From: Cohnella algarum
Lineage (GTDB): Bacteria; Bacillota; Bacilli; Paenibacillales; Paenibacillaceae
Length of the DNA stretch: 64,000 nucleotides
Direction: 5' to 3'
Assembly (NCBI RefSeq): GCF_016937515.1
Contig: NZ_JAFHKM010000002.1
Span: forward strand, 2,723,001-2,787,000
Below are positions 46,617 to 54,871 of this stretch, piece after piece. A program made the position numbers and the translations under genes. Below the pieces are notes generated by a model. That model did no database searches, was not told the origin of the DNA, and saw only the letters and a program-made list of their open reading frames with translations. How positions within the stretch are numbered: the stretch's first letter is position 1; each line of letters begins with the position of its first letter.

Positions 46617-47984
46617 ATGCAACCGCAATCGCAGGCGAAAAGGCTATCGCAATCGCAAATCCGCACGTTCGCGAATTTTCGCTCGGAATTTCTGGACAAC
46701 GAACGGGAGCTGTTCGTTTATTTGCCTCCGGGCTACGACGCCCCCGGGAATGAGGGAGAGCGCTATCCGGCGCTGTACATGCACGACGGGCAGCACGCGT
46801 TTCGCGCCGACGACCGCGGCGGCTCGTGGGAGGCCCGGGAGACCGCCGACCGGCTGATCGCGGAGGGAAAAATCCGGCCGCTGATCATCGTGGCGGTCGC
46901 GAACGTGGCAAGCGCGCGGATCGCCGAATATATGCATCCGGTACCCGGCCTCGGCGAGGTGTACGGGGCGGCGGGGAGAGGGGACTTGTACGAACGGTTT
47001 CTGATCGAGGAGGTCAAGCCGTTTATCGACCGGGAGTTTCGCACGCTTCCCGGGCCCGAAGACACGGGCGTTCTCGGATCGTCGGCCGGCGGCCTCGTAT
47101 CGTACAATCTGGGCTTTCGGCGCCCCGACGTGTTCGGGCTGGTCGGCGCCTTGTGCCCGTTTTTCGTCAAGCCGGACCCGACACAGGAGACAGAGCAGTG
47201 GCTGACCCGGATTTACCGGCACAAGCCGCCGATCCGGCTGTGGATCGACGTCGGCGACGCGGAAGGCTTCACCGTGATGGATAAGCATGTCCGCACTGTC
47301 GTCAAGGCGATGCTTGACGCCGGGTTTGCGACTGGCCGCGATTTGGCGTACCACTTCGTCCCGGGCTCCGGCCACTCGCAGAAGGATTGGGCCGCCCGGC
47401 TGCACGCCCCGCTGCTTTTCCTGTTCGGACGGGTCGGGAACGTCGCCGATTCCTTGCTGCTCGGGCCGGACAAAGTCGGGCTGAACGGGGCGGCCGCCGT
47501 TTTTCATCCGATCGATATATACGACACCGGCTTTGTCGCGACCAACCTCGCGGCTTCCTTCCGCGTCGCCGACCCTTCCGTGCTGTCGGTTCTGCAGGAC
47601 GGAACGGTCGTGCCGCATCGCGAAGGGGCGACCGAAGTCGCGTATACGAACGCGGCGGGCCGGACGTCGGTGCGAGCGGTAACCGTCGTGCGGGAGCTGG
47701 CGGAGCGGGTGAAGGTGACGCTGCGCGTCGTCGTGCCGCCGGATACGCCCGACGAGGAGACGATTTACGCGGGCATCGAGCTGCCCCGGATCGGTCCGTA
47801 TGCGTACGGGGGGACGTATATGCTGCCGCGCGATTTTGCGGTCGAATTTCGCATCTCGCGCGGGATGGGACGCGACGAGGCCGACGAATCCGGCCGGCCC
47901 GCCCCGTTCCGCTTGCTTCGAGCGCAGGAAAATCTCGTCGCCGAATACCGGGTCGCGGGCTGGATCGACCGGGTTCGGGTCTAA
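46617..47984 (+). CDS. esterase (PF00756-type alpha/beta hydrolase) with C-terminal beta domains
   Basis: A 455-residue protein. Residues about 15-290 form an esterase of the enterochelin-esterase/CE1-like group with YLPPGYDAPG, LYMHDGQHAF, the nucleophile elbow GSSAGG and the histidine in PGSGHSQKDW. A bacterial-Ig-like (Big2) segment follows (SVLSVLQDGTVVPHREGATE), then a beta-rich region beginning VKVTLRVVVPPDTPDEETIY that resembles starch-binding modules. No signal peptide is seen, so it should act inside the cell. It lies 23 bp after the LacI gene and belongs with the sugar operon. The substrate may be an acylated sugar (inference). Confidence 0.8.
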   Translation: MQPQSQAKRLSQSQIRTFANFRSEFLDNERELFVYLPPGYDAPGNEGERYPALYMHDGQHAFRADDRGGSWEARETADRLIAEGKIRPLIIVAVANVASARIAEYMHPVPGLGEVYGAAGRGDLYERFLIEEVKPFIDREFRTLPGPEDTGVLGSSAGGLVSYNLGFRRPDVFGLVGALCPFFVKPDPTQETEQWLTRIYRHKPPIRLWIDVGDAEGFTVMDKHVRTVVKAMLDAGFATGRDLAYHFVPGSGHSQKDWAARLHAPLLFLFGRVGNVADSLLLGPDKVGLNGAAAVFHPIDIYDTGFVATNLAASFRVADPSVLSVLQDGTVVPHREGATEVAYTNAAGRTSVRAVTVVRELAERVKVTLRVVVPPDTPDEETIYAGIELPRIGPYAYGGTYMLPRDFAVEFRISRGMGRDEADESGRPAPFRLLRAQENLVAEYRVAGWIDRVRV

Positions 47985-48001
47985 CGAAAGGAGAAAACGC
48001 A

Positions 48002-49077
48002 ATGGCGCTGCTTCGGATCGAAAAATTTCGTTCGGAACTGCTGGACAACGAAAGGGACATTTACATTTACCTTCCCCGGGCTATGCAGACGGAAGCGGCC
48101 GCGCCTATCCGGCGCTTTACCTGCACGACGGGCAGAACATGTTCCATCCGGCCTACAACGGCCAGTCGTGGAACCTGCACCTGGCGGCCGACCGGCTCAT
48201 CGCCGAGGGGAAAATCGAAGAGATCGTCATGATCGGCGTCGCCAACATGGAGGGGGAGCGGGCCAACGAGTACACGCACGCGCTCGAAGGCGTCGACTAC
48301 AAGCGCGACAAGTGGAACATCGAGCCGAAGGGGGAGCTGTACGAGCGGTTTCTGATCGAGGAGCTGAAGCCGTTCGTCGACCGGCTGCTGCGGACGAAGA
48401 CGGGACCCGAGCACACGGCGCTGCTCGGTTCCTCGCGCGGCGGGCAGGTCACGTACCATATCGGCATGCGCCGGCCCGACGTTTTTGGCCATCTCGGCAT
48501 TATTTCCCCTTATCTGTATCACGTCGATCCGGCCGACCTGACCGAAACGCGCGTCTACGCCCGGTTCGCGGAAAAGAAGCCGCTCGAGAAAATTTGGATC
48601 GACCTCGGCGGCAGGGAAGGCACGCTCATCATGGAAAAGCACGTTCGCGGGCTCGTCCGCGAACTGCTGGACGCCGGATACGAGCCCGATCGCCAGCTGG
48701 CGTATTATTTCGATCCGGATGCCGAGCATACGGAACGGGACTGGGAGCGCCGGGCGGAGCTGCCGCTCATCCATTTTTTCGGCCGGCGGGGGGAGCTCGC
48801 CCGGCTGACGCTGACGGAAGCGAAGGCGACTGTCATGCACGGGGAGGATGCGGTTTGCCGAATCGTCGCTAGCGCCGAGTACGAGGGCGGATTGAAGCTG
48901 ACGCCGCTCGGCGGCGCGTTCGCGTCCGCGGGGACGGCGCCGGCGCGGATCGACGGAGAGGGAGTCGTCCGCTCCCCGCGCTGCGAGAACGCGAAGGTGG
49001 CATTCCGGTTCGGAGCGAGCTCCGCCGAACTCGACTGGGCGCCGCGGCCGAGAACGGAGTCTCCGATTTCGGGCTAG
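48002..49077 (+). pseudogene. second PF00756-type esterase, frameshifted near the N-terminus
   Basis: A paralogue of the previous gene, 17 bp downstream. The first 25 codons (MALLRIEKFRSELLDN...YIYLP) are in one frame. The rest (YPALYLHDGQNMFHPAYNG, GSSRGG elbow, DAEHTERDWERR histidine region) is in the -1 frame. One C added to the CCCC run at 48074-48077 would restore the continuous sequence YLPPGYADGSGRAYPALYLH, which matches the neighbour. It would then be a full-length protein of about 359 residues with a shorter C-terminal beta domain. This is either a recent mutation or a sequencing error. Confidence 0.8.
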
Positions 49078-49181
49078 AATCGAGGGCGCCGCGGCCGCGA
49101 CCGGGGTCTCCGGTGCCGGGCTAGAATCGCTGGGGCGCCGCGGCCGCGATCGAAAATCATTGGTACCTGGCTAGATCGCTG
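49037..49181. repeat. three imperfect 48-bp tandem repeats at the esterase 3' end
   Basis: GGGCGCCGCGGCCG begins at 49037, 49084 and 49133, each followed by a similar segment ending GGGCTAGAATCG or a variant. The first copy holds the last codons and stop of the esterase gene. Confidence 0.75.
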
Positions 49182-49215
49182 GAGGCGTTATCGGGCAGCC
49201 TTCTGGCCGATAACG
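49182..49215. other. inverted repeat before the terminator
   Basis: GCGTTATCGG and CCGATAACGGC form a near-perfect stem around a short loop. Confidence 0.5.
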
Positions 49216-49251
49216 GCGTAATGGCGCGAAGGCTCGGAGTACGGATATGCC

Positions 49252-49287
49252 AAAGCGGCGGTCTAAAATAGGCCGCCGCTTTTTTTG
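49252..49287 (+). terminator. intrinsic terminator closing the maltose/esterase operon
   Basis: AAAGCGGCGGTC pairs with GGCCGCCGCTTT and is followed by a T run. Confidence 0.9.
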
Positions 49288-49342
49288 GGGATGAACCGGC
49301 GACATTTCCCCGTCCGCTCCGGAAGTTGGCTCGGCCCCTGCG

Positions 49343-49827
49343 GATCCGGTTGAGTCGTGGTGACTCATCTCAACCCACCGTACGCGAGCAGCCGCGCTCA
49401 TTTGAGTAAAAATGACCCATCTCGCCGCCGCCGCATGAACGCGAACGATCCAGTTTGAGTCGTGGTGACTCATTTCACCCCTCCGTACGCGAGCAGCCGC
49501 ACTCATTTGAGTAAAGATGACCCATCTCGCCGCCTCCGCATGAACGCGAACGATCCGGTTGAGTCGTGGTGACTCATTTCACCCCTCCGTACGCGAGCAG
49601 CCGCACTCATTTGAGTAAAAATGACCCATCTCGCCCCCTCCGCATGAACGCGAACGATCCGGTTGAGTCGTGGTGACTCATCTTAACCCACCGTACGCGA
49701 GCAGCCGCACACATTTGAGTAAAAATGACCCATCTCGCCGCCGCCGCATGAACGCGAACGATCCGGTTGAGTCGTGGCGACTCATTTCACCCCTCCGTAA
49801 GCGAACAGCCGCACTCATTTGAGTAAA
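49343..49827. repeat. 52/104-bp tandem repeat array, locus C, left part
   Basis: Type 1 half-units (TGAGTCGTGGTGACTCA) start at 49351, 49456, 49560, 49664 and 49768. Type 2 half-units (TGAGTAAAAATGACCCA) lie 52 bp after each. The last type 2 unit is cut by the IS66 element after TGAGTAAA. The array contains no gene. Confidence 0.92.
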
Positions 49828-49883
49828 GTAAGCGTCAAATAGCCCCCACCTAGCGGCGGGAGCTCAGTTCGACTAATCTGTAG

Positions 49884-51458
49884 TTACTTTTTACTTAATC
49901 GGCACTCAGCCGGTAGCTCGTGCGACCATGGCATGAAGGGTTCGAGCGCGTCGGCATCGAGCGGTCCAGAGATCTGCGGCAACTGCTCGAAGAGGTACTT
50001 TAAGTAGTTGAACGGGTGCAGACCATTCTCCTTGGCCGATTCGATCACGCTGTAGATTACCGCGCTAGCCTTCGCGCCGCGAGGCGTGTTGGCGAACAGC
50101 CAGTTTTTGCGCCCGATCACGAACGGTTTGATCGACCGCTCGCTCCGATTGTTGTCGAGCTCCAGCCGCCCATCTGACAGGAACGCAGTAAGCTTATCCC
50201 ACTGATTCAAGCTGTAGGCGATCGCTTGACCGGACAGGCTCTTCGGCAAGGTTTTGGACCGTTGCTCCTTCAGCCATCCATGATAGGCGTTAAGCACCGG
50301 CAGGCTTTGCTCCTGCCTCTTCGCCTGTCGCTCTTCAGCGGAGACTTCGGCAAGGTCCCGTTCAATTGCATACAGCTGGTTACAGTAAGCCAGGCCCTGT
50401 CCCGCAACGGTTCCCAGCTTCCTCATCTCCGGCGGCCCTGCCTTCAGCGCCTCGTCGTACTTGCGCCGGGCATGTGCCCAACAACCGACGAGCTTCACGT
50501 CTGCCACCTTGTGGTACCCGGGGTACCCATCCACATGCAAATAGCCTTTGAATCCGGACAGGAAGTTGCGCGGATGTTCGCCGCCCCGCGTCCGTTGGTA
50601 TTCGTAGAGTATTGCCGGCGGCACATCACGTCCGGTCCGATATAGCCACAGGTAGGACGTCGCTTCCGCGGACTTGCCTTCTTCGCGCAGCACCTGAAGC
50701 GTCGTCTCGTCGGCATGCAGCACTTCTTGCCGCAGCAGATACGCCTTCATGGCAGCAAACAGCGGAGACAGCCATTGCTCCGCACCATACATCATCCAGT
50801 TCGCCATCGTCTGGCGAGACAACGTATAGCCAAGACGCGCGAACTGCTGCTCTTGCCGGTACAGGGGCAAGCCATCCACATATTTCTGCGTCATGACGTA
50901 GGCCATGCTGGACGGCGAAGCCAAGCTTCCGGGATAGACGGGCCTCGGCATGGGCGCCGTGACGATGGGTGTCTGGATCTCATGACGCTCGCAGTGGCGG
51001 CAAGCATAGACTTGACGAATATGCCGCATGACCTTGACCTGCGGGGGCACCAGCGCGATCTCGCTGCGCATCTCAGTCGTCATCTCATGCAGCGAGCCGC
51101 CGCAGCAAGCACAGGACCGTTCGCCTTCCTCGAGTTTGTACACGACGGTCTCTACCGGCAGGTCGGAGAAGTCGTCTTCACGCTTGCCCGTCTGTTTGCG
51201 GCGCTCGTACGTGATCTTCTCTGTAGGTGGCTCTTGTCCGGCTGGTGTGGCCAGCACTTCGGCTTCGTTGAACAGATTCAGCTCCATCTGGTCCGGATTC
51301 GTCTTCTCGCTGGAAGTGCCGAAGCGCTTTTGCTGCGCCAGACGGAACTGTTCCTCGTACCACTTGAGCTTGGCCGATAGCTCGATATTTTGTTGTTCCA
51401 GCTTCGCATTTTGTTGCCGAAGCTCTTCGATCTGAGGCGATTCCGCTCGATTTTCCAT
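49884..51458 (-). CDS. tnpC: IS66 transposase TnpC
   Basis: A 524-residue DDE transposase. It has an N-terminal leucine/glutamine-rich coiled coil (IEELRQQNAKLEQQNIELSA), a zinc-ribbon-like CACCGGS and CRHCERH, then the catalytic core with VLHADETTLQV, GYLHVDGYPGY and LELDNNRSERSIKPFVIGRK. An open frame extends upstream to 51761 over tnpB, but family length favours ATG 51458, or ATG 51497. Confidence 0.95.
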   Translation of the reverse strand: MENRAESPQIEELRQQNAKLEQQNIELSAKLKWYEEQFRLAQQKRFGTSSEKTNPDQMELNLFNEAEVLATPAGQEPPTEKITYERRKQTGKREDDFSDLPVETVVYKLEEGERSCACCGGSLHEMTTEMRSEIALVPPQVKVMRHIRQVYACRHCERHEIQTPIVTAPMPRPVYPGSLASPSSMAYVMTQKYVDGLPLYRQEQQFARLGYTLSRQTMANWMMYGAEQWLSPLFAAMKAYLLRQEVLHADETTLQVLREEGKSAEATSYLWLYRTGRDVPPAILYEYQRTRGGEHPRNFLSGFKGYLHVDGYPGYHKVADVKLVGCWAHARRKYDEALKAGPPEMRKLGTVAGQGLAYCNQLYAIERDLAEVSAEERQAKRQEQSLPVLNAYHGWLKEQRSKTLPKSLSGQAIAYSLNQWDKLTAFLSDGRLELDNNRSERSIKPFVIGRKNWLFANTPRGAKASAVIYSVIESAKENGLHPFNYLKYLFEQLPQISGPLDADALEPFMPWSHELPAECRLSKK

Positions 51459-51529
51459 ATGGTATACTTCGGCACGGATGGGGGCAACGCCTGCCATAAC
51501 ATATGTCGAATTAAGTAAGGAATAGATTG

Positions 51530-51883
51530 CTAAATGACCGTAGCGGCGGTCACTTTCGGGTGAGCCTGCCGCTGGCTGAGCGAAAGTCCGTCCAGCAGCC
51601 AGCGGAGCTCGCGGGTCGTGACCGTGACCGGATCGCTGTGATCCCTGGGCCACTGGAACGTGCCGCGCTCGAGCCGGCGGTAGAACAGCCAGAAACCGTT
51701 GTGCTCCCAATACAAGATCTTTAACTTGTTCCGCTCGCGGTTGCAAAAGACGAACAAGCATGGAGAGAATGGATTCAGTCCGAGCCCCTCTTGGACAAGA
51801 GCAGCCAATCCGTCGATGGATTTACGTAAATCCGTGCTGCCACAAGCCAGAAATACCTGACGGCTGGTTAATTCGCTCAGCAT
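51530..51883 (-). CDS. tnpB: IS66 accessory protein TnpB
   Basis: A 117-residue protein with the IS66 Orf2 signature VFLACGSTDLRKSIDGLAAL and LFVFCNRERNKLKILYWE. It is required for IS66 transposition; its exact role is unclear. Its start overlaps the end of tnpA by 7 bp. Confidence 0.95.
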   Translation of the reverse strand: MLSELTSRQVFLACGSTDLRKSIDGLAALVQEGLGLNPFSPCLFVFCNRERNKLKILYWEHNGFWLFYRRLERGTFQWPRDHSDPVTVTTRELRWLLDGLSLSQRQAHPKVTAATVI

Positions 51884-52197
51884 ATGACCTCCAAAGCCTG
51901 CACCACGTCGCGGAGCAAAGCAGGATTGAACCCGGCGTCAACCTCGATGACGGCTGCGCCGATTCGGATGCGAAGGCAAGCCGAAGGTGTGGCTTCCGGC
52001 TCGGGAGTAATATGAGCTTTGACGAAGGTGGCTGACTTGACAGCAGCAGGGGATGAACCGCTTAGTCTCTTCATCCATGTATAGAGCCCGCGACGATCCA
52101 CCTGATTGGCTTTGCACCATCTTGCTGCTTTTTCTCCACTGGAACGGAAAGCGGCAATTCGTTCTTCCCATTTCTTCTGTACGTCTTCTCTGGCCAT
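51877..52197 (-). CDS. tnpA: IS66 accessory protein TnpA
   Basis: A 106-residue protein of the IS66 Orf1 type with a helix-turn-helix-like N-terminus (SGEKAARWCKANQVDRRGLY) and the C-terminal LRIRIGAAVIEVDAGFNPAL. It is the first gene of the element, with GGGGGAGGA just before its start. Confidence 0.92.
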   Translation of the reverse strand: MAREDVQKKWEERIAAFRSSGEKAARWCKANQVDRRGLYTWMKRLSGSSPAAVKSATFVKAHITPEPEATPSACLRIRIGAAVIEVDAGFNPALLRDVVQALEVIC

Positions 52198-52282
52198 AAA
52201 AAATCCTCCCCCAATTGGACTATGAGGAGGATTATCTCACGGTTATTGCAAGGAACGAAGGTGGGGAGAGTTTGACGCTTAC

Positions 52283-52690
52283 TGAGTAAAGATGACCCAT
52301 CTCGCCGCCTCCGCATGAACGCGAACGATCCAGTTGAGTCGTGGTGACTCATCTCAACCCTCCGTAAGCGAGCAGCCGCACTCATTTGAGTAAAAATGAC
52401 CCATCTCGCCCCCTCCGCATGAAACGCGAACGATCCAGTTGAGTCGTGGTGACTCATCTTAACCCACCGTACGCGAGCAGCCGCACACATTTGAGTAAAA
52501 ATGACCCATCTCGCCGCCGCCGCATGAACGCGAACGATCCGGTTGAGTCGTGGTAACTCATCTGAGCCCTCCGTACGCGAGCAGCCGCACGCATTTGAGT
52601 AAAAATGACCCATCTCGCCCCCTCCGCATGAACGCGAACGATCCGGTTGAGTCGCAGCGACTCATTTCCCCCAAACGCATGCCCATCTTT
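52283..52690. repeat. 52/104-bp tandem repeat array, locus C, right part
   Basis: After the second TGAGTAAA the interrupted unit continues. Type 1 half-units follow at 52335, 52440, 52544 and 52648. Subtracting the insertion and one TSD, 52335 falls 104 bp after 49768, so the array was continuous. Together the two parts hold about nine 104-105 bp units. Confidence 0.92.
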
Positions 52691-52860
52691 CATTTGCCTT
52701 TTCGAACCCCATCCCCCCGACCCGAAATCCGGATACCCGATCTTGAAATTGCGTCCTTTTTTTCCAAAAGCCGAGCACCTAAAATGAAAGCGTAAACAAG
52801 TTAGCGCGGGGACGAGGCTGCCGACTCGCCATAACGAAAGATGCGGAGGTGCGGCTTAAC

Positions 52861-53841
52861 GTGAAAACGGGGACGGGAGCGGCAACAGGAAGAACGGCGG
52901 GGCCCGGTCCGGCCGCTTTTCGCCGGGAAAGGCGGCTCAAATGGCTGAAAAAGCTGTACGGCCAGCGATACTTGCAGGCCATGGCGCTGCTCGGCGTCGC
53001 CTGGATGATCGTGTTCAACTACATTCCGATGTACGGCATCATCATCGCGTTCAAGGAATTCGACATCATTTTTCCGATTTCGCAGGCGCCGTGGGTCGGA
53101 CTTGACCATTTCAAGGAGTTTTTCGAGGACGACAATCTGGTCAACGTCATTCGCAACACGCTCGGGATCAGCCTGATCAAGCTCGTCATCGGCTTCCCGC
53201 TGCCGATTATTTTCGCCCTGCTGCTCAACGAAGTGCGTTCGGTGCTGTTCAAAAAATCCATTCAGACGATCTCCTACCTGCCGCACTTTCTTTCCTGGGT
53301 CATTCTGGGCGGCATTCTGGCCACCTGGCTGTCGGACGTAGGCATCGTCAACAAAGTGCTGCTGGCTTTGAACCTGATCGACGAGCCGATTACGTACCTG
53401 GCGGAACCGCAATATTTCTGGTCCATCGTCGTCGCCTCGGACATCTGGAAGGAGCTCGGCTGGTCCGCCATCATCTACCTGGCCGCGATCAGCAGCGTAT
53501 CGCCGGACCTGTACGAGGCGGCTACGATCGACGGGGCGGGACGCTTTCAGAAAATATGGAGCATTACGCTGCCCGCGATCAAGGGCACGATCGCCATTTT
53601 GTTCATTCTGGCGGTGAGCGGCCTGCTGAACTCGAATTTCGACCAGATTCTCGTGCTGCGCAATTCGCTCAACGACAGCGCGAGCAGCGTAATCGACATC
53701 TACGTGTACCAGACGGGCATCGTGGACGGGCGCTATTCCTATTCGACGGCGGTCGGCCTGCTGAAATCGGTCATCGCGCTCGGGCTCCTGCTCGGAGCGA
53801 ACTACGTCACGAAAAAGCTCAACAACACTTCCCTGTTTTAA
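52861..53841 (+). CDS. ABC sugar permease, LplB/YtcP-group first subunit
   Basis: A 326-residue permease with six membrane segments, of the group that serves complex oligosaccharide importers in Paenibacillus. The EAA loop reads YEAATIDGAGRFQKIWSITL, and FNYIPMYGIIIAFKEF near residue 50 is a family hallmark. GTG 52861 is favoured because GGAGGTG lies 9 bp upstream. It opens an operon with a second permease and a binding protein. Confidence 0.93.
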   Translation: MKTGTGAATGRTAGPGPAAFRRERRLKWLKKLYGQRYLQAMALLGVAWMIVFNYIPMYGIIIAFKEFDIIFPISQAPWVGLDHFKEFFEDDNLVNVIRNTLGISLIKLVIGFPLPIIFALLLNEVRSVLFKKSIQTISYLPHFLSWVILGGILATWLSDVGIVNKVLLALNLIDEPITYLAEPQYFWSIVVASDIWKELGWSAIIYLAAISSVSPDLYEAATIDGAGRFQKIWSITLPAIKGTIAILFILAVSGLLNSNFDQILVLRNSLNDSASSVIDIYVYQTGIVDGRYSYSTAVGLLKSVIALGLLLGANYVTKKLNNTSLF

Positions 53842-53871
53842 CCGAATTTTTTCCCGAAAGGAGGCGAAGCG

Positions 53872-54759
53872 ATGTTTTCCCTGAAGCGCCAAACGCGGGG
53901 CGAGGCCGTTTTCGGGCTAGTCAACGGCTTGCTGATGCTCATCATTTGCTTCGTGACGCTGTACCCGATCTGGTACGTGCTGGTGAACGCGTTCAACGAC
54001 GGCACCGACGCGATGCGGGGAGGCATCTACTGGTGGCCCCGCAAGTTCAGTCTCGACAGCTTCGTCACCGTCTTCCGCAGCGACGGCATTATGACCGCGA
54101 TGGGCATCACCGTCGCGAAAACGGTCGTCGGCACCGTCGTCCACGTCCTGTTCACGGCGATGGTCGCCTACGCGGTGTCCCGCGGCGAGCTGATCGGCCG
54201 CAAGCTGTACATGCTGATCGGCACGATCACGATGTTTTTCGGCGGCGGCCTCATTCCGACTTATCTGCTCATTCGCGATCTCGGGATGCTGGACCAGTTT
54301 CTCGTTTATATCATCCCGGCGATGTTCAGCTTTTTCGATTTGATCATCTTCCTCAGCTTTTTCCGGGAAATTCCCGCGGGGCTCGAGGAGGCGGCGAAAA
54401 TCGACGGCGCGAACGACTTCTCGATTTTTCTGCGCGTCGTCATTCCCGTGTCGATGCCGGTCGTGGCGACGATCGCCCTTTTTCACGGCGTTTACCAGTG
54501 GAACGACTATTTTACCGGCATGATTTACATCAACAATACCGACCTGCAGCCGATTCAGACGTACCTGTACCGGGTGGTGGCGCAGTCGAGCTCCAACCAG
54601 ATGCTCGCCTCGATGCCGAGCGGCGTCACCGTGGGCGTCACGAGCCAGTCGCTCAAGCTGGCCACGATGGTCGTGACGACCGCCCCGATCGTCTTCGTCT
54701 ACCCGTTCCTGCAAAAATATTTCGTCAAAGGCTTCATGATCGGCTCGATCAAGGGGTAG
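53872..54759 (+). CDS. ABC sugar permease, LplC/YtcP-type second subunit
   Basis: A 295-residue permease with six membrane segments. The EAA loop reads LEEAAKIDGANDFSIFLRVV, and TMFFGGGLIPTYLLIRDLGM is a hallmark of the LplC/YtcP group. It starts after GAAAGGAGGCG, 30 bp past the first permease. No ATPase gene is nearby, as usual when a shared MsmX-like ATPase is used. Confidence 0.94.
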   Translation: MFSLKRQTRGEAVFGLVNGLLMLIICFVTLYPIWYVLVNAFNDGTDAMRGGIYWWPRKFSLDSFVTVFRSDGIMTAMGITVAKTVVGTVVHVLFTAMVAYAVSRGELIGRKLYMLIGTITMFFGGGLIPTYLLIRDLGMLDQFLVYIIPAMFSFFDLIIFLSFFREIPAGLEEAAKIDGANDFSIFLRVVIPVSMPVVATIALFHGVYQWNDYFTGMIYINNTDLQPIQTYLYRVVAQSSSNQMLASMPSGVTVGVTSQSLKLATMVVTTAPIVFVYPFLQKYFVKGFMIGSIKG

Positions 54760-54871
54760 CATCCGCGCGCGGCTCCGCCAAAACGCAAGCGGCGCCGCTG
54801 AGCTGAATTATCCGTCCGCGCCGCGGCGCGAACTGGTAATATAAAAATATCGAAGCAAAGGGGCCATCAAA

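Larger units (their letters stand above)
49828..52282 (-). mobile_element. complete IS66-family insertion sequence, 2455 bp
   Basis: The element has tnpA, tnpB and tnpC on the minus strand. The ends begin GTAAGCGTCAAA on both sides as inverted repeats, with a further shared CCCCACC. TGAGTAAA flanks both ends (49820-49827 and 52283-52290), the 8-bp target duplication expected for IS66. It sits inside one unit of repeat array C. All three frames are open, so it may still be active. Confidence 0.96.

Noticed and set aside
51459..51761. An N-terminal extension of TnpC over tnpB
   Set aside because: It overlaps tnpB in another frame and exceeds the family length.
49343..52690. Repeat array C as a possible CRISPR array
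   Set aside because: The whole 104-bp unit is conserved with no unique spacers, and no cas gene is present.
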